Shown here piece after piece: positions 35,269 through 45,771 of a stretch of 64,000 bases of DNA (position 1 is the stretch's first letter; each line of letters begins with the position of its first letter). Position numbers and translations under genes: made by a program. The notes beneath the pieces were generated by a model. The model was given only the letters and a program-made list of their open reading frames with translations, had not been told where the DNA came from and did not search any database. The DNA is from Brasilonema sp. UFV-L1 (GTDB lineage: Bacteria; Cyanobacteriota; Cyanobacteriia; Cyanobacteriales; Nostocaceae). The stretch spans positions 1-64,000 of the forward strand of contig NZ_QMEA01000016.1 in NCBI RefSeq assembly GCF_012912105.1, read 5' to 3'.

Positions 35269-36450
35269 ATGAAAATCGAGTTAACAACTCAACAAAAAGA
35301 CGCTCAAGCTAAATTTAGGGCTTTCGTAGATGAAGAGGTTATACCTTACGCAAATCGCTACGACCAACAAGAGCGTACTCCTCCAAAGCTCATTGAAAAG
35401 ATAGCTGAAAGAGGATATTTAAGTGCCGTGTTACCCAAAGAATTTGGTGGCATAGGCATGGACATGATTACCTATGGTCTTCTTAACGAAGAAATTGGGC
35501 GGGGATGTTCTTCACTGCGGAGTTTGCTCACAGTTCACTGCATGGTTGCTCATGCTGTTTGTAAATGGGGCAATAAATCTCAAAAAGAGTATTGGCTTCC
35601 CAAGTTAGCATCTGGTGAAGTAATAGCTGCTTTCGCTTTAAGTGAACCTAATGTGGGTAGCGATGCCAAAAATATAGAAACTACAGCGACACTTTCTGGT
35701 GACTCTTATGTCTTAAATGGGCAGAAAAAATGGATTACCTATGGACAGATTGCTGATGTCTTTTTGGTGTTTGCCCAATGTTCAGGAAAACCTTCTGCTT
35801 TTTTAGTTGAAAAAAACAGCCCAGGACTTTCGATACAACCGATTTCTGGAATGTTAGGTGTTCGGGCTTCGATGTTAGCAGAGTTGCACTTTCGGGATTG
35901 TCGAATTCCACAGGAAAATCTCGTAGGTAAGTTAGGTTTTGGTTTTTCTTACGTGGCTTCTTCTGCATTGGATTATGGAAGATACAGTGTTGCATGGGGT
36001 TGTGTGGGTATTGCTCAAGCCTGTCTAGAAGCCTGTATTCAGTATACAAGTCAACGAAAGCAGTTCGGTGTTTATCTCAAAGAACACCAATTAATTCGGC
36101 AGATGATTACTGATATGATAGCAAATGTAAAAGCAGCAAGATTACTGTGCTATCAAGCTGGTTATCTCAAAGATATCAGCGATCCAAGCTCAATAATTGA
36201 GACTTCTATTGCCAAATATTTTGCATCCACAACAGCAACCAAAGTCGCAAATGATGCTGTACAAATCCACGGTGCTAATGGTTGCACAAATGAATATTCT
36301 GTTGCTAGATATTTGCGAGATGCCAAAATTATGGAAATCATCGAAGGAAGCACACAAATACAACAAATAACTATCGCAGATTACGGTTATCAGGAATATA
36401 TGTCACAATCTGCTTCCACTGTGTCTCAAAACTTACTGGCAAGGGCGTGA
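35269..36450 (+). CDS. FkbI-like acyl-CoA dehydrogenase (extender unit)
   Basis: A 393-residue FAD acyl-CoA dehydrogenase family protein. It has AFALSEPNVGSDAKNIETTA, KKWITYGQIADVF, the RKQFGVYLKEHQLIR segment and the C-terminal catalytic-base motif MEIIEGSTQIQQ. In hydroxymalonyl/methoxymalonyl-ACP formation this type (FkbI, AsmN) oxidises the ACP-bound intermediate. Four bases separate its stop from the FkbH-like start, so the two are co-transcribed and translationally coupled. Confidence 0.9.
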   Translation: MKIELTTQQKDAQAKFRAFVDEEVIPYANRYDQQERTPPKLIEKIAERGYLSAVLPKEFGGIGMDMITYGLLNEEIGRGCSSLRSLLTVHCMVAHAVCKWGNKSQKEYWLPKLASGEVIAAFALSEPNVGSDAKNIETTATLSGDSYVLNGQKKWITYGQIADVFLVFAQCSGKPSAFLVEKNSPGLSIQPISGMLGVRASMLAELHFRDCRIPQENLVGKLGFGFSYVASSALDYGRYSVAWGCVGIAQACLEACIQYTSQRKQFGVYLKEHQLIRQMITDMIANVKAARLLCYQAGYLKDISDPSSIIETSIAKYFASTTATKVANDAVQIHGANGCTNEYSVARYLRDAKIMEIIEGSTQIQQITIADYGYQEYMSQSASTVSQNLLARA

Positions 36451-36454
36451 GAAC

Positions 36455-37525
36455 ATGATTAGCACAAAAGCAGAACTTTCAAATCATAAACAAGCCGATA
36501 AAAAAGCTATAAAATGCGTCGTTTGGGATTTGGATAACACGCTTTGGGATGGTGTATTGTTAGAAGATGACCGTGTTTCTCTGCGAAATCAGGTAGTCGA
36601 TATTATCAAAACATTGGACAGTCGAGGCATTTTGCAATCTATTGCTAGTAAAAATGATTATGCTAGAGCAATGGCGCAACTCCAAGAGTTTGGTTTGCAC
36701 GAATATTTTCTGTATCCTCAAATTAATTGGAACTCTAAATCTAGTTCGATTCAGGAAATTGCTAAGTCCCTCAATCTTGGTATCGATACATTTGCTTTTA
36801 TAGACGATCAGTTATTTGAACTCGAAGAAGTCAATTTTTCACATCCTGATATCCTTTGTATCAATGCTGCTGAACTGGCGAATCTGCTAGATATGCCAGA
36901 AATGAATCCTCGTTTTATTACAGAGGATTCAAAATTGAGAAGGCTCATGTATCTAAGTGATATAGAACGAAACAATTCCGAAAAAGAATTTGTTGGCACT
37001 CAATCAGAATTTTTAGCAACACTCAATATGTCTTTTACTCTCTCTAATGCTCAAGAAGAAGATTTACAGAGAGCCGAAGAACTAACAGTAAGAACTAATC
37101 AATTAAATACAACTGGTTATACATACTCCTATGATGAACTGAATCATTTTCGGCAATCAGATAAGCATAAACTGCTCATCGCTAGTTTGGACGATAAGTA
37201 TGGCAGTTATGGCAAAATTGGATTGGCTCTTGTGGAGTGCCAAGAGTTTGTATGGACTATAAAACTTTTGCTGATGTCTTGTCGCGTTATGTCCAGAGGT
37301 GTAGGCACAATTATGCTGAATTATATTATGACATTGGCTAAAAACAATAATGTCAGTTTGCGTTCTGAGTTTGTTTCAAATAATCGCAATCGTATGATGT
37401 ACGTATCTTATAAGTTTGCAGGATTTAAGGAAACTGAGAAGAGAGGAGATTTGATAATTTTAGAAAATGAACTCACACGAATTCAACCCTTTCCTGAGTA
37501 TGTAAAGGTCAAAATTATGGATTAG
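36455..37525 (+). CDS. FkbH-like HAD-family glyceryl-ACP synthase
   Basis: A 356-residue HAD-superfamily IIIC protein of the FkbH type. It has the HAD motif VVWDLDNTLWDG (about 22-33), SIASKNDYARA and FIDDQLFELEEV, then an acetyltransferase-like C-terminal half. FkbH enzymes take D-1,3-bisphosphoglycerate, dephosphorylate it and load glyceryl onto the partner ACP, the first step to hydroxy- or methoxymalonyl-ACP. It is the last gene of the K-J-I-H cassette; no separate FkbG-type O-methyltransferase is present in the cassette. Confidence 0.92.
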   Translation: MISTKAELSNHKQADKKAIKCVVWDLDNTLWDGVLLEDDRVSLRNQVVDIIKTLDSRGILQSIASKNDYARAMAQLQEFGLHEYFLYPQINWNSKSSSIQEIAKSLNLGIDTFAFIDDQLFELEEVNFSHPDILCINAAELANLLDMPEMNPRFITEDSKLRRLMYLSDIERNNSEKEFVGTQSEFLATLNMSFTLSNAQEEDLQRAEELTVRTNQLNTTGYTYSYDELNHFRQSDKHKLLIASLDDKYGSYGKIGLALVECQEFVWTIKLLLMSCRVMSRGVGTIMLNYIMTLAKNNNVSLRSEFVSNNRNRMMYVSYKFAGFKETEKRGDLIILENELTRIQPFPEYVKVKIMD

Positions 37526-37563
37526 AAAGGATTGCTAGTTCTCGTAGTTTGATAGGGGGGATT

Positions 37564-40500
37564 ATGGACAATAAAAAAGATGAAATTTTGAAACGACGGT
37601 CTAAGCTTTCACCCATGCAGCGAGAGTTGCTAGAAAAGCGGCTGCGGGGTGAGGTTGACTCTCGCTCTCGATTAGAGATTATTCCAAGACGTTCTCAAAT
37701 AAGTCCTGCTCCCCTATCCTTTGCTCAACAACGGTTGTGGTTTCTCCATCAGTTAGAACCCAGCAGTCCCTATTATACTGAACTAGCATCTTTGCGGTTG
37801 ACAGGTGCGCTTAACGTCGATGCTCTCAAGCAGAGTCTCAACGAGATTGTGCAACGCCATGAAGCTTTGCGTACTACTTTTGAAATGTTCGACGAGCAAG
37901 CAGTTCAAGTCATTCACCCCACTGTAACTGTAGTACTGCCAGTGGTAAACTTGTGCTTGATGTCAGAAGCAGTGCGACAAGCTGAAGTTGAGCAGCGAAC
38001 AACACAGATAACTCAAAAACCCTTTGATTTAGCATCTGGTCCGTTGCTGCGAGCTATGCTGCTACAAACAGGTGTGCAAGAATACTTGCTACTGTTTGCG
38101 ATTCACCACATTGCCATTGATGGCTGGTCGCTAGGAGTGCTGATCCGAGAAATAGCAGCACTTTACGAAGCTTTCTCTTGCCAAAAGACATCTCCACTGC
38201 CTGAACTTCCGATTCAGTATGCAGATTATGCTATCTGGCAACGTCAGTGGATGCAAGGAGAGCTACAAAAAACGCAGCTTTCCTATTGGAAGCAACAATT
38301 GGCAGGCGCTTCAACGTTGGCTTTGCCTACAGATCGCCCACGCCCCCCAGTCCAAAGCTTCCGAGGTGCAATTACCTATTTTAAGGTATCACCAACCCTA
38401 ACCGATATCCTCAGATCCCTAAGTAATCGGGAGGGGGTAACCCTGTTTATGACGTTGTTGGCAGCGTTTCAAACCTTACTATATCGTTACACAGGGCAAG
38501 AAGATATCTGCGTTGGCTCCCCAATTGCTAACCGTAATCAAGCAGAGATTCAAGGGTTGATTGGGTTTTTTGTCAATACTCTGGTGCTACGTACTCATCT
38601 TTCTAGTAATCCAAGTTTTTTAGAATTACTGGGTAGGGTGCGTGAGGTCTGCATAGGTGCGTATGCTAATGCAGATATACCTTTGGAGAAACTGGTGGAA
38701 GAACTTCACCCAGAGAGAAATCTTAATCAGACGCCCTTATTTCAGGTCATGTTTGGCTTGCTGGAAGACACCCAGAAGGATTTGACACTGCCTGGTTTGA
38801 CTCTAAGTTGGCTCCCCATACATAGTCAGACTGCTAGGTTTGATTTGACTTTGCAGGTTGTAGACGGCGAGTCAGAATTGAGGGGGTCATTAGAATATAA
38901 TACTGACTTGTTCAATGCTGAAACCATTACTCGGATGGTAGAGCATTTTTATACTTTGTTAGAGGGGATTGTTACCAATCCACAAGCAAGATTGTCGAAC
39001 TTACCGGTACTGACAGCAACTGAGTTGCATCGGCAAGTGGTAGAGTGGAATAATACTTCTACTAATTACCTTGCAGATGTATGTGTTCATCAGTTGTTTG
39101 AGGCTCAAGTAGAACGTACGCCTGATGCTGTAGCAGTAGTGTTTGAAGATGAACAATTAACCTACCGTGAACTAAACGCAAGAGCAAATCAACTAGCACA
39201 CCACTTACGATCGCTAGGAGTGGAACCAGAGATATTGGTGGGAATTTGTGTGGAGCGATCGCTTTCTATGATCATCGGACTTTTGGGCATTCTCAAAGCA
39301 GGTGGCGCTTATGTACCTCTTGACCCGACTTATCCCCAAGAGCGATTAGCTTTCATGTTGTCAGATTCTCAAGTGTCAGTACTACTAACTCAGCAGAAGC
39401 TGGTGGAGAGACTGCCTGAACATGAAGCACAAGTAGTTTGCCTGGACACCGACTGGGATATCATTAGCAAACATTGCCAAGATAACCCTACCAGTATTTC
39501 TAAAGTCGATAACCTAGCTTATGTTATCTACACCTCTGGCTCAACAGGTCAGCCTAAGGGAGTTTTTGGACTGCATAGGGGTGCAATCAATCGCTTTGAC
39601 TGGATGTGGCAGAATTATCCTTTTGTCCAAGGAGAAATTTGTTGCCAGAAAACATCCTTAAACTTTGTGGATTCAGTGTGGGAAATTTTTGGACCTTTAC
39701 TCCAAGGCGTACCCACAGTTATTGTGCCCGATGAGGTTGTCAAAAATCCACAACAGTTTGTAGCTACTCTTGCTCACAACAATGTGACACGATTAGTACT
39801 TGTTCCCTCCTTATTACGTGTACTGTTGAATACATACACAAACCTACAGTTCCAGCTACCCCAATTGAAGTTGTGGGTCAGCAGTGGTGAAGCACTCTCA
39901 ATTGATCTGCTACAACAATTTCGCCAGAGTTTGCCAGATAGCACTTTGTTAAACCTTTACGGTTCATCAGAAGTATCTGCGGATGTCACTTGCTGTAGTC
40001 TCAATCCCCATGCACCTTTACCCGAGCGCGTCTTAATTGGTCATGCGATCGCCAATACGCAGATTTATATACTGGATGCAAACAGACAACCTGTTGGAGT
40101 TGGAGTAGCTGGGGAACTGCATATAGGTGGGGATGGACTCGCACGTGGCTACTTAAACCGCCCTGAATTGACAGCAGAAAAATTTATTCCCAACCCCTTT
40201 AGCGATTTTTCAGCAACGCGTCTGTACAAAACAGGAGACCTAGCACGCTATCTGCCCAATGGAGAGATAGAGTACATTGGACGTATTGACCATCAGGTTA
40301 AAGTTCGTGGTTTCCGCATCGAACTTGGAGAGATTGAAGCACGACTTACTCAACATCCTACTGTTGGAGAAGCAGTAGTTGTCGTCAGAGAGGATGTACC
40401 TGGAGACAAACGCCTAGTAGCTTATGTGGTGTCTCAACAGGAGTTAACTCCTACATTTAATGAATTACGGAACTTCTTAAAAGAGAATTTGCCTGATTAT

Positions 40501-40959
40501 ATGGTACCTGCAGCCTTTGTGCCAATGAAAGCTTTGCCATTGACACCCAATGGTAAAGTTGATCGCAAAGCACTACCAGCACCAGATAGTCTTCACCTAC
40601 AGTTAGAAACAACTTACATCAAACCACAAACTGATTTAGAAAAATCCATCGCCACTGTTTGGCAGAAAGCACTTAACGTAGAAAAAGTTGGTATTCACGA
40701 TAACTTTTTTGACCTTGGTGGACATTCATTATTGATGGTGATGGTTCATAGCCAACTACGTCAAATATTCCAAGCAGATTTCTCAATACTTCAACTTTTC
40801 AAATATCCAACTATAAGCTCCTTAGCAAAGTTTTTCAATCAAGCCAACAAAAACGAATCACCATCTTTTCATCAAACTGATACTAGAACCGAACAGTTAA
40901 AAGAAGGAAAAGCTCGTATCAAACAATTTTTGACAATCAGTAAGAGAGTTCAATCATGA
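37564..40959 (+). CDS. NRPS module C-A(beta-Ala)-PCP, copy 1
   Basis: 1,131 residues. C domain (HHIAIDGWSLG, about 180), A domain (core YTSGSTGQPKG, about 655) and PCP (GGHSL, about 1053). Reading by eye gives VDWVVSLADK, one change from the beta-alanine code VDWVISLADK; the substrate-carboxyl Asp235 normally seen for alpha-amino acids is replaced by Val, as expected for a beta-amino acid. 563 bp are identical to the second beta-Ala module. The start at 37564 is preceded by a GGGGGG run; the frame to 37549 has no support. The stop overlaps the next PKS gene by 4 bp (ATGA). The C-terminal basic tail looks like a docking element. Confidence 0.92.
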   Translation: MDNKKDEILKRRSKLSPMQRELLEKRLRGEVDSRSRLEIIPRRSQISPAPLSFAQQRLWFLHQLEPSSPYYTELASLRLTGALNVDALKQSLNEIVQRHEALRTTFEMFDEQAVQVIHPTVTVVLPVVNLCLMSEAVRQAEVEQRTTQITQKPFDLASGPLLRAMLLQTGVQEYLLLFAIHHIAIDGWSLGVLIREIAALYEAFSCQKTSPLPELPIQYADYAIWQRQWMQGELQKTQLSYWKQQLAGASTLALPTDRPRPPVQSFRGAITYFKVSPTLTDILRSLSNREGVTLFMTLLAAFQTLLYRYTGQEDICVGSPIANRNQAEIQGLIGFFVNTLVLRTHLSSNPSFLELLGRVREVCIGAYANADIPLEKLVEELHPERNLNQTPLFQVMFGLLEDTQKDLTLPGLTLSWLPIHSQTARFDLTLQVVDGESELRGSLEYNTDLFNAETITRMVEHFYTLLEGIVTNPQARLSNLPVLTATELHRQVVEWNNTSTNYLADVCVHQLFEAQVERTPDAVAVVFEDEQLTYRELNARANQLAHHLRSLGVEPEILVGICVERSLSMIIGLLGILKAGGAYVPLDPTYPQERLAFMLSDSQVSVLLTQQKLVERLPEHEAQVVCLDTDWDIISKHCQDNPTSISKVDNLAYVIYTSGSTGQPKGVFGLHRGAINRFDWMWQNYPFVQGEICCQKTSLNFVDSVWEIFGPLLQGVPTVIVPDEVVKNPQQFVATLAHNNVTRLVLVPSLLRVLLNTYTNLQFQLPQLKLWVSSGEALSIDLLQQFRQSLPDSTLLNLYGSSEVSADVTCCSLNPHAPLPERVLIGHAIANTQIYILDANRQPVGVGVAGELHIGGDGLARGYLNRPELTAEKFIPNPFSDFSATRLYKTGDLARYLPNGEIEYIGRIDHQVKVRGFRIELGEIEARLTQHPTVGEAVVVVREDVPGDKRLVAYVVSQQELTPTFNELRNFLKENLPDYMVPAAFVPMKALPLTPNGKVDRKALPAPDSLHLQLETTYIKPQTDLEKSIATVWQKALNVEKVGIHDNFFDLGGHSLLMVMVHSQLRQIFQADFSILQLFKYPTISSLAKFFNQANKNESPSFHQTDTRTEQLKEGKARIKQFLTISKRVQS
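39502..40064 (+). repeat. 563-bp identical segment, copy 1 (A domain)
   Basis: Identical base for base to 48842-49404. Similarity stays high but imperfect on both sides. It covers the adenylation core including the specificity pocket. Confidence 0.93.
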
Positions 40960-43900
40960 GTACTCAAGTAGCATCCAGTCGGAATGGTTTAGAAATCGCG
41001 ATTATTGGCATGTCAGGTTGTTTCCCTGGTGCCAAAAATATTGAGGAATTTTGGCAAAATCTGCAAGTTGGTGTGGAGTCAATAACTTCTTTCACAGATG
41101 AAGAACTTATATCACGAGGAATAGACCCTGCTATGCTGAGCGATCCTCAGTATGTAAAAGCAGGGGCGATATTAGAAGACGTAGAATTATTTGATGCTGC
41201 ATTCTTTGGCTTCAATCCCAGAGAAGCAGAAATTACTGATCCCCAACAACGTCTATTTTTGGAGTGCGCTTGGTCAGCTCTAGAAAATGCTGGCTACGAT
41301 TCTAAAAAATACAAAGGTTTGATTGGGATTTATGCTGGTACAGGCGTTAATAGTTATTTAATTAATCTTTATTCAAATCAAAATATTAGAAATTCTATTG
41401 ATAGTCAACAGTTGCTATTTGCAAATGACAAAGATTTCTTAACGACACGAGTCTCTTATAAATTAGAACTAGAAGGACCTTCTATTGACATTCAAACTGC
41501 CTGTTCAACTTCATTAGTTGCTGTACATCTTGCTTGTCGAAGTTTGCTAGGTGGTGAATGTGATATTGCTTTAGCTGGTGGTGTTGCAATCCGTTCATCA
41601 CAAAAAGCTGGATATTTGTATCAACAAGAAGGTATTTTGTCACCTGATGGGCATTGTCGTGCTTTTGATGCTAAAGGACAGGGAACTATTTTTGGTAATG
41701 GTTTAGGCATAGTGGTGTTGAAGCGATTAGAGGATGCTGTTGCTGATGGCGATCGCATTCATGCTGTCATCATTGGTTCAGCTATCAACAATGATGGCGC
41801 TCTCAAAGTTAGCTATACAGCACCTCGTATAGATACCCAAGCAAAAGTGATTACAGCGGCTCAAACGATTGCTGAGGTTGACCCTGAGACAATCACTTAT
41901 ATTGAAGCACATGGAACTGCAACATCTCTAGGAGATCCGATTGAAATTGCAGCACTGACACAAGCATTTCATACCAATACCCAGAAAAAAAGTTTCTGTG
42001 CTATCGGTTCAGTCAAGACAAATATTGGACACCTAGATACTGCGGCTGGTGTCGCAGGTTTAATCAAAACTGTCCTAGCCCTGAAATATAAACAAATACC
42101 ACCTAGCCTGCACTTTGAGCAACCAAATCCTGAGATTGATTTTGACAACAGTCCTTTCTACGTCAACACCACACTTTCAGAGTGGAAAGCAAACGGCATT
42201 CCTCGCCGCGCAGGAGTCAGTTCTTTTGGTATTGGCGGAACCAATGCCCATGTAATACTGGAAGAAGCCCCAGTCGTTGAACCTTCTGGTCCTTCTCGCC
42301 CGATTCAGTTATTGTTGCTTTCAGCGAAAACCGACTCAGCATTGGAAACTGCAACAGCAAATTTAGTTACTCACCTCAAGCAGAATCCTGACTTAAACCT
42401 GGCTGATGTCGCATATACTCTACAAGTCGGTCGTCGAGCATTCGACCATCGACGAATGCTCGTATGTCAGAATTTTAACGATGCAGTAAAAGTCCTAGAA
42501 ACTCAAGACCCACAAAGAATTTTTACCCAATACCAAGAACCGTGCAACCGACAAGTTGTGTTTATGTTTCCTGGTCAAGGTTCGCAATATGTGAATATGG
42601 GTCGAGAACTATACCAAACTGAGTCGGTATTTCGGAAACATGTTGATAAGTGTTGTCAGTTGCTCAAACCTCACCTAGGCTTTGACCTGCTTACTACTCT
42701 TTATCCCAGTGAAGAACAAGTACAAACAACAGCACAGCAACTGCAACAAACTCATATTACTCAGCCAGCACTATTTGTCATTGAGTACGCTTTAGCTCAG
42801 TTGTGGATGGCATGGGGTGTATCTCCTATGGCAATGATTGGTCACAGCATAGGAGAGTATGTTGCAGCAACTCTTGCAGGTGTGTTCTCTCTAGAAGATG
42901 CTTTAGCAGTTATTGCTGCTCGTGGACAGCTTATGCAACAACTTCCATTTGGTGCAATGCTTTCTGTTTCACTTTCTGAGGAAAAGATACAACCTTGGCT
43001 GAATGGGAAACTCACTCTTGCTGGAATTAATGCACCATCCCTATGTGTTGTATCAGGTTCGGAAGAAGCGATCGCCAACTTGCAAAATCACTTAACCCAA
43101 CAAGGCGTGGAGTGTCGCCGATTGCATACATCAGGTGCTTTTCATTCCCAAATGATGGATTCCATCCTGGAACCATTCACAAAGCAAGTTGAAAAAGTTC
43201 ATTTAAATCCTCCTCAAATTCCTTTCATCTCTAACCTAACAGGAACTTGGATTACAGCAGAACAAGCAATCAATCCCAGTTACTGGGCAAACCATCTACG
43301 ACAAACAGTGCGCTTTGCCGCAGGTATTGCTGAATTAATCAAACAACCAGAGCAAATATTACTGGAAGTTGGTCCTGGACGAACATTAAGCACTTTTGCC
43401 AAACAACAGACTCATGAGTCAATGGTGTTGACTTCAATGCGCCATCCCCAGGATACACAGTCAGATGTAGCATTTTTACTGAACACCTTAGGGCGACTCT
43501 GGCTAGTAGGGGTACAAATAGATTGGAACGGCTTTTATGCTCAAGAGCAAAGACATAGAATTCCATTACCAACATATCCATTTGAAAGACAAAGATATTG
43601 GATTGAAGCGCAACCGGAAGCCACATCTGTTACAACGCCTCAAGAATTGTTATGTAGAAAGCCAAACATTGCTGATTGGTTCTACATTCCTTCTTGGGAA
43701 CGAGATATACCACTTGAGTATGTTGACAATCAAAAACAAACAACAGAAAAATCCTGCTGGCTAATTTTTACTGACACTTGTGGAGTTGGTTCACAAATTG
43801 CCAAACAACTAGAACAGGAAGGTCAAGATTTCATCACTATAAGTGTGGGTGAACAGTTCACCAAACTTAACTCTCACGCATATGCTATTAATCCTCAAAA

Positions 43901-45635
43901 ACGGGATGACTATGATGCTTTGCTTCAAGAACTGAGATCACAAGATTTGATTCCACAAACTATTGCTCATTTATGGAGCATAACATCAAATACTCAATCA
44001 CACAGCAACACGCTCAACGAGCATACGCAATCAGCAATTTCAAACTTTGAAAATTATCAATCTTTAGGCTTCTATAGTTTGCTATTCTTAGCACAAGCAT
44101 TCTCGAAACAGAACATTACAACTCCTATCCAAATCACCGTCGTCACTAATAATATGCAAGAGGTGGTTGGTGATGAGAAGATATGTCCAGAAAAAGCGAC
44201 TGTATTAGGACCATGTATAGTGATTCCACAGGAGTATCCAAATATCACCTGCCGTAGCATTGATATTGTTATTCCAGAATTAGGAACATGGCAAGCCGAT
44301 AAGTTGACAAAACAGCTAATAGCAGAAGTCAAAACACTGCCAAGTCATCTGATAATTGCTTATCGTGGCGGTCATCGATGGGTTCAAACTTTTAAAGCCA
44401 TTCACCTAGATGAAACTGTAAAACAAAAAACTCGATTAAGACAAGATAGTGTATACTTAATTGTAGGTGATTTGGTAGAAGGTCTTGGTCTAAATCTTGC
44501 CGAGTATTTAGCTCAAACAGTGCAAGCCAAACTTATCTTAATTGGCACTTTAAATCTACCTGATAAAAATGAGTGGTCACAATGGTTAGCAAATCATGAT
44601 GAGCAGGATAAGATAAGCAGTGAGATTAGCAAATTACAAGCTTTAGAAGCATCTGGTTTAGAGTGTTTGATAATTCCGGCTGATGTGACAGATGAAGACC
44701 AAATGCAAGCGGCAATCAATCAAGCCTATGAGCACTTTGGTGTGATAAATGGGGTGTTTTATGTACCAGAAATTCATGCATCTCAGTCTGCTTTTTCCAT
44801 TCAAGAAATAAATCAAGAGAATTGTGTTCAGCAATTTGAATCAAAAGTCTATAAACTCTTTGTTTTAGACAAACTTTTGCAGGGAAGAAACATTGACTTT
44901 TGTTTAGTGCAATCTTCACTTTCGACAATTTTAGGAGGATTAGGGTTAGTCGCCTATTCAGCAGGTTACCAATTCATGGATGCTTTTGTTCATCAAAAAA
45001 ACCAGACTGACTCTATCCCTTGGTTTAGTATTAACCGACAAGCTTTTCACTCTGATTCACAAAGAGAGCAAACAGCAACTTCAACAGAATTGGCAATGAT
45101 TCCAAAAGAAGTTTGGCAATCTTTTGAGCTAGTTTTATCTATGAGTTCAGGGAGTCAGGTTGTTGTTTCAACAGGAAACTTACAAACTAGACTTAACCAA
45201 GCCATTAAACTCAAACCCCTAACGCAGTCCAGCGATTCCCAACAATTACAGCAAGAAAATTCTTTACAGTCTCACTCAAGACCAAGTTTACAAACTGTCT
45301 ATGTAACTCCCAGTAATGAAATTGAGAAAACTATTGCAAACATCTGGCAGGAGCTTCTTGGTGTTGAACAAATTGGCATTCATGACAACTTTTTTGAGTT
45401 AGGAGGACACTCCTTATTAGCTGTTCAGGTGACTTCGCGGCTACGAGAAGTTTTTCAAGTGGAATTGCCGCTACAAACTATACTTTTTGATGCTCCCACT
45501 GTAGCTGGGCTTGCTGCAGTTATTACTGAAACACAACCCAAACAAGAAGATCTTCAACAAATGGCAGCTTTATTACAACAAATAAAAGATCTCTCACCAG
45601 AAGAAATTCAACAAGAACTAGTGACAGATTCTTAG
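40956..45635 (+). CDS. PKS module KS-AT-KR(degenerate)-ACP
   Basis: 1,559 residues. KS is intact (Cys about 183 in TACSTSL; EAHGTAT; KTNIGHLD). AT has Ser about 631 in GHSIGEY, but the usual HAFH specificity motif reads GAFH. The KR (about 1165-1400) is damaged: the nucleotide loop is VGDLVEGLG in place of TGGLGGIG, the following Arg is Thr (LIGTLN) and the Asn after the Tyr is Tyr, so the keto group is probably kept. ACP (GGHSL, about 1486) ends in an acidic tail (LSPEEIQQELV) typical of PKS-to-NRPS docking. Start is coupled to the upstream NRPS by a 4-bp overlap. Confidence 0.9.
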   Translation: MSTQVASSRNGLEIAIIGMSGCFPGAKNIEEFWQNLQVGVESITSFTDEELISRGIDPAMLSDPQYVKAGAILEDVELFDAAFFGFNPREAEITDPQQRLFLECAWSALENAGYDSKKYKGLIGIYAGTGVNSYLINLYSNQNIRNSIDSQQLLFANDKDFLTTRVSYKLELEGPSIDIQTACSTSLVAVHLACRSLLGGECDIALAGGVAIRSSQKAGYLYQQEGILSPDGHCRAFDAKGQGTIFGNGLGIVVLKRLEDAVADGDRIHAVIIGSAINNDGALKVSYTAPRIDTQAKVITAAQTIAEVDPETITYIEAHGTATSLGDPIEIAALTQAFHTNTQKKSFCAIGSVKTNIGHLDTAAGVAGLIKTVLALKYKQIPPSLHFEQPNPEIDFDNSPFYVNTTLSEWKANGIPRRAGVSSFGIGGTNAHVILEEAPVVEPSGPSRPIQLLLLSAKTDSALETATANLVTHLKQNPDLNLADVAYTLQVGRRAFDHRRMLVCQNFNDAVKVLETQDPQRIFTQYQEPCNRQVVFMFPGQGSQYVNMGRELYQTESVFRKHVDKCCQLLKPHLGFDLLTTLYPSEEQVQTTAQQLQQTHITQPALFVIEYALAQLWMAWGVSPMAMIGHSIGEYVAATLAGVFSLEDALAVIAARGQLMQQLPFGAMLSVSLSEEKIQPWLNGKLTLAGINAPSLCVVSGSEEAIANLQNHLTQQGVECRRLHTSGAFHSQMMDSILEPFTKQVEKVHLNPPQIPFISNLTGTWITAEQAINPSYWANHLRQTVRFAAGIAELIKQPEQILLEVGPGRTLSTFAKQQTHESMVLTSMRHPQDTQSDVAFLLNTLGRLWLVGVQIDWNGFYAQEQRHRIPLPTYPFERQRYWIEAQPEATSVTTPQELLCRKPNIADWFYIPSWERDIPLEYVDNQKQTTEKSCWLIFTDTCGVGSQIAKQLEQEGQDFITISVGEQFTKLNSHAYAINPQKRDDYDALLQELRSQDLIPQTIAHLWSITSNTQSHSNTLNEHTQSAISNFENYQSLGFYSLLFLAQAFSKQNITTPIQITVVTNNMQEVVGDEKICPEKATVLGPCIVIPQEYPNITCRSIDIVIPELGTWQADKLTKQLIAEVKTLPSHLIIAYRGGHRWVQTFKAIHLDETVKQKTRLRQDSVYLIVGDLVEGLGLNLAEYLAQTVQAKLILIGTLNLPDKNEWSQWLANHDEQDKISSEISKLQALEASGLECLIIPADVTDEDQMQAAINQAYEHFGVINGVFYVPEIHASQSAFSIQEINQENCVQQFESKVYKLFVLDKLLQGRNIDFCLVQSSLSTILGGLGLVAYSAGYQFMDAFVHQKNQTDSIPWFSINRQAFHSDSQREQTATSTELAMIPKEVWQSFELVLSMSSGSQVVVSTGNLQTRLNQAIKLKPLTQSSDSQQLQQENSLQSHSRPSLQTVYVTPSNEIEKTIANIWQELLGVEQIGIHDNFFELGGHSLLAVQVTSRLREVFQVELPLQTILFDAPTVAGLAAVITETQPKQEDLQQMAALLQQIKDLSPEEIQQELVTDS

Positions 45636-45771
45636 TAAAGATGACCATAATATGAGTTTGAAAGTTGTTGAAATTTTGATTGACAAAGTTTATGAATTAC
45701 GAACTGTTGAATATTCCTAAAAACAGATAAAAATTTGAATAGTGTTTCTGTATAACTTGAGGAATTGAGAA

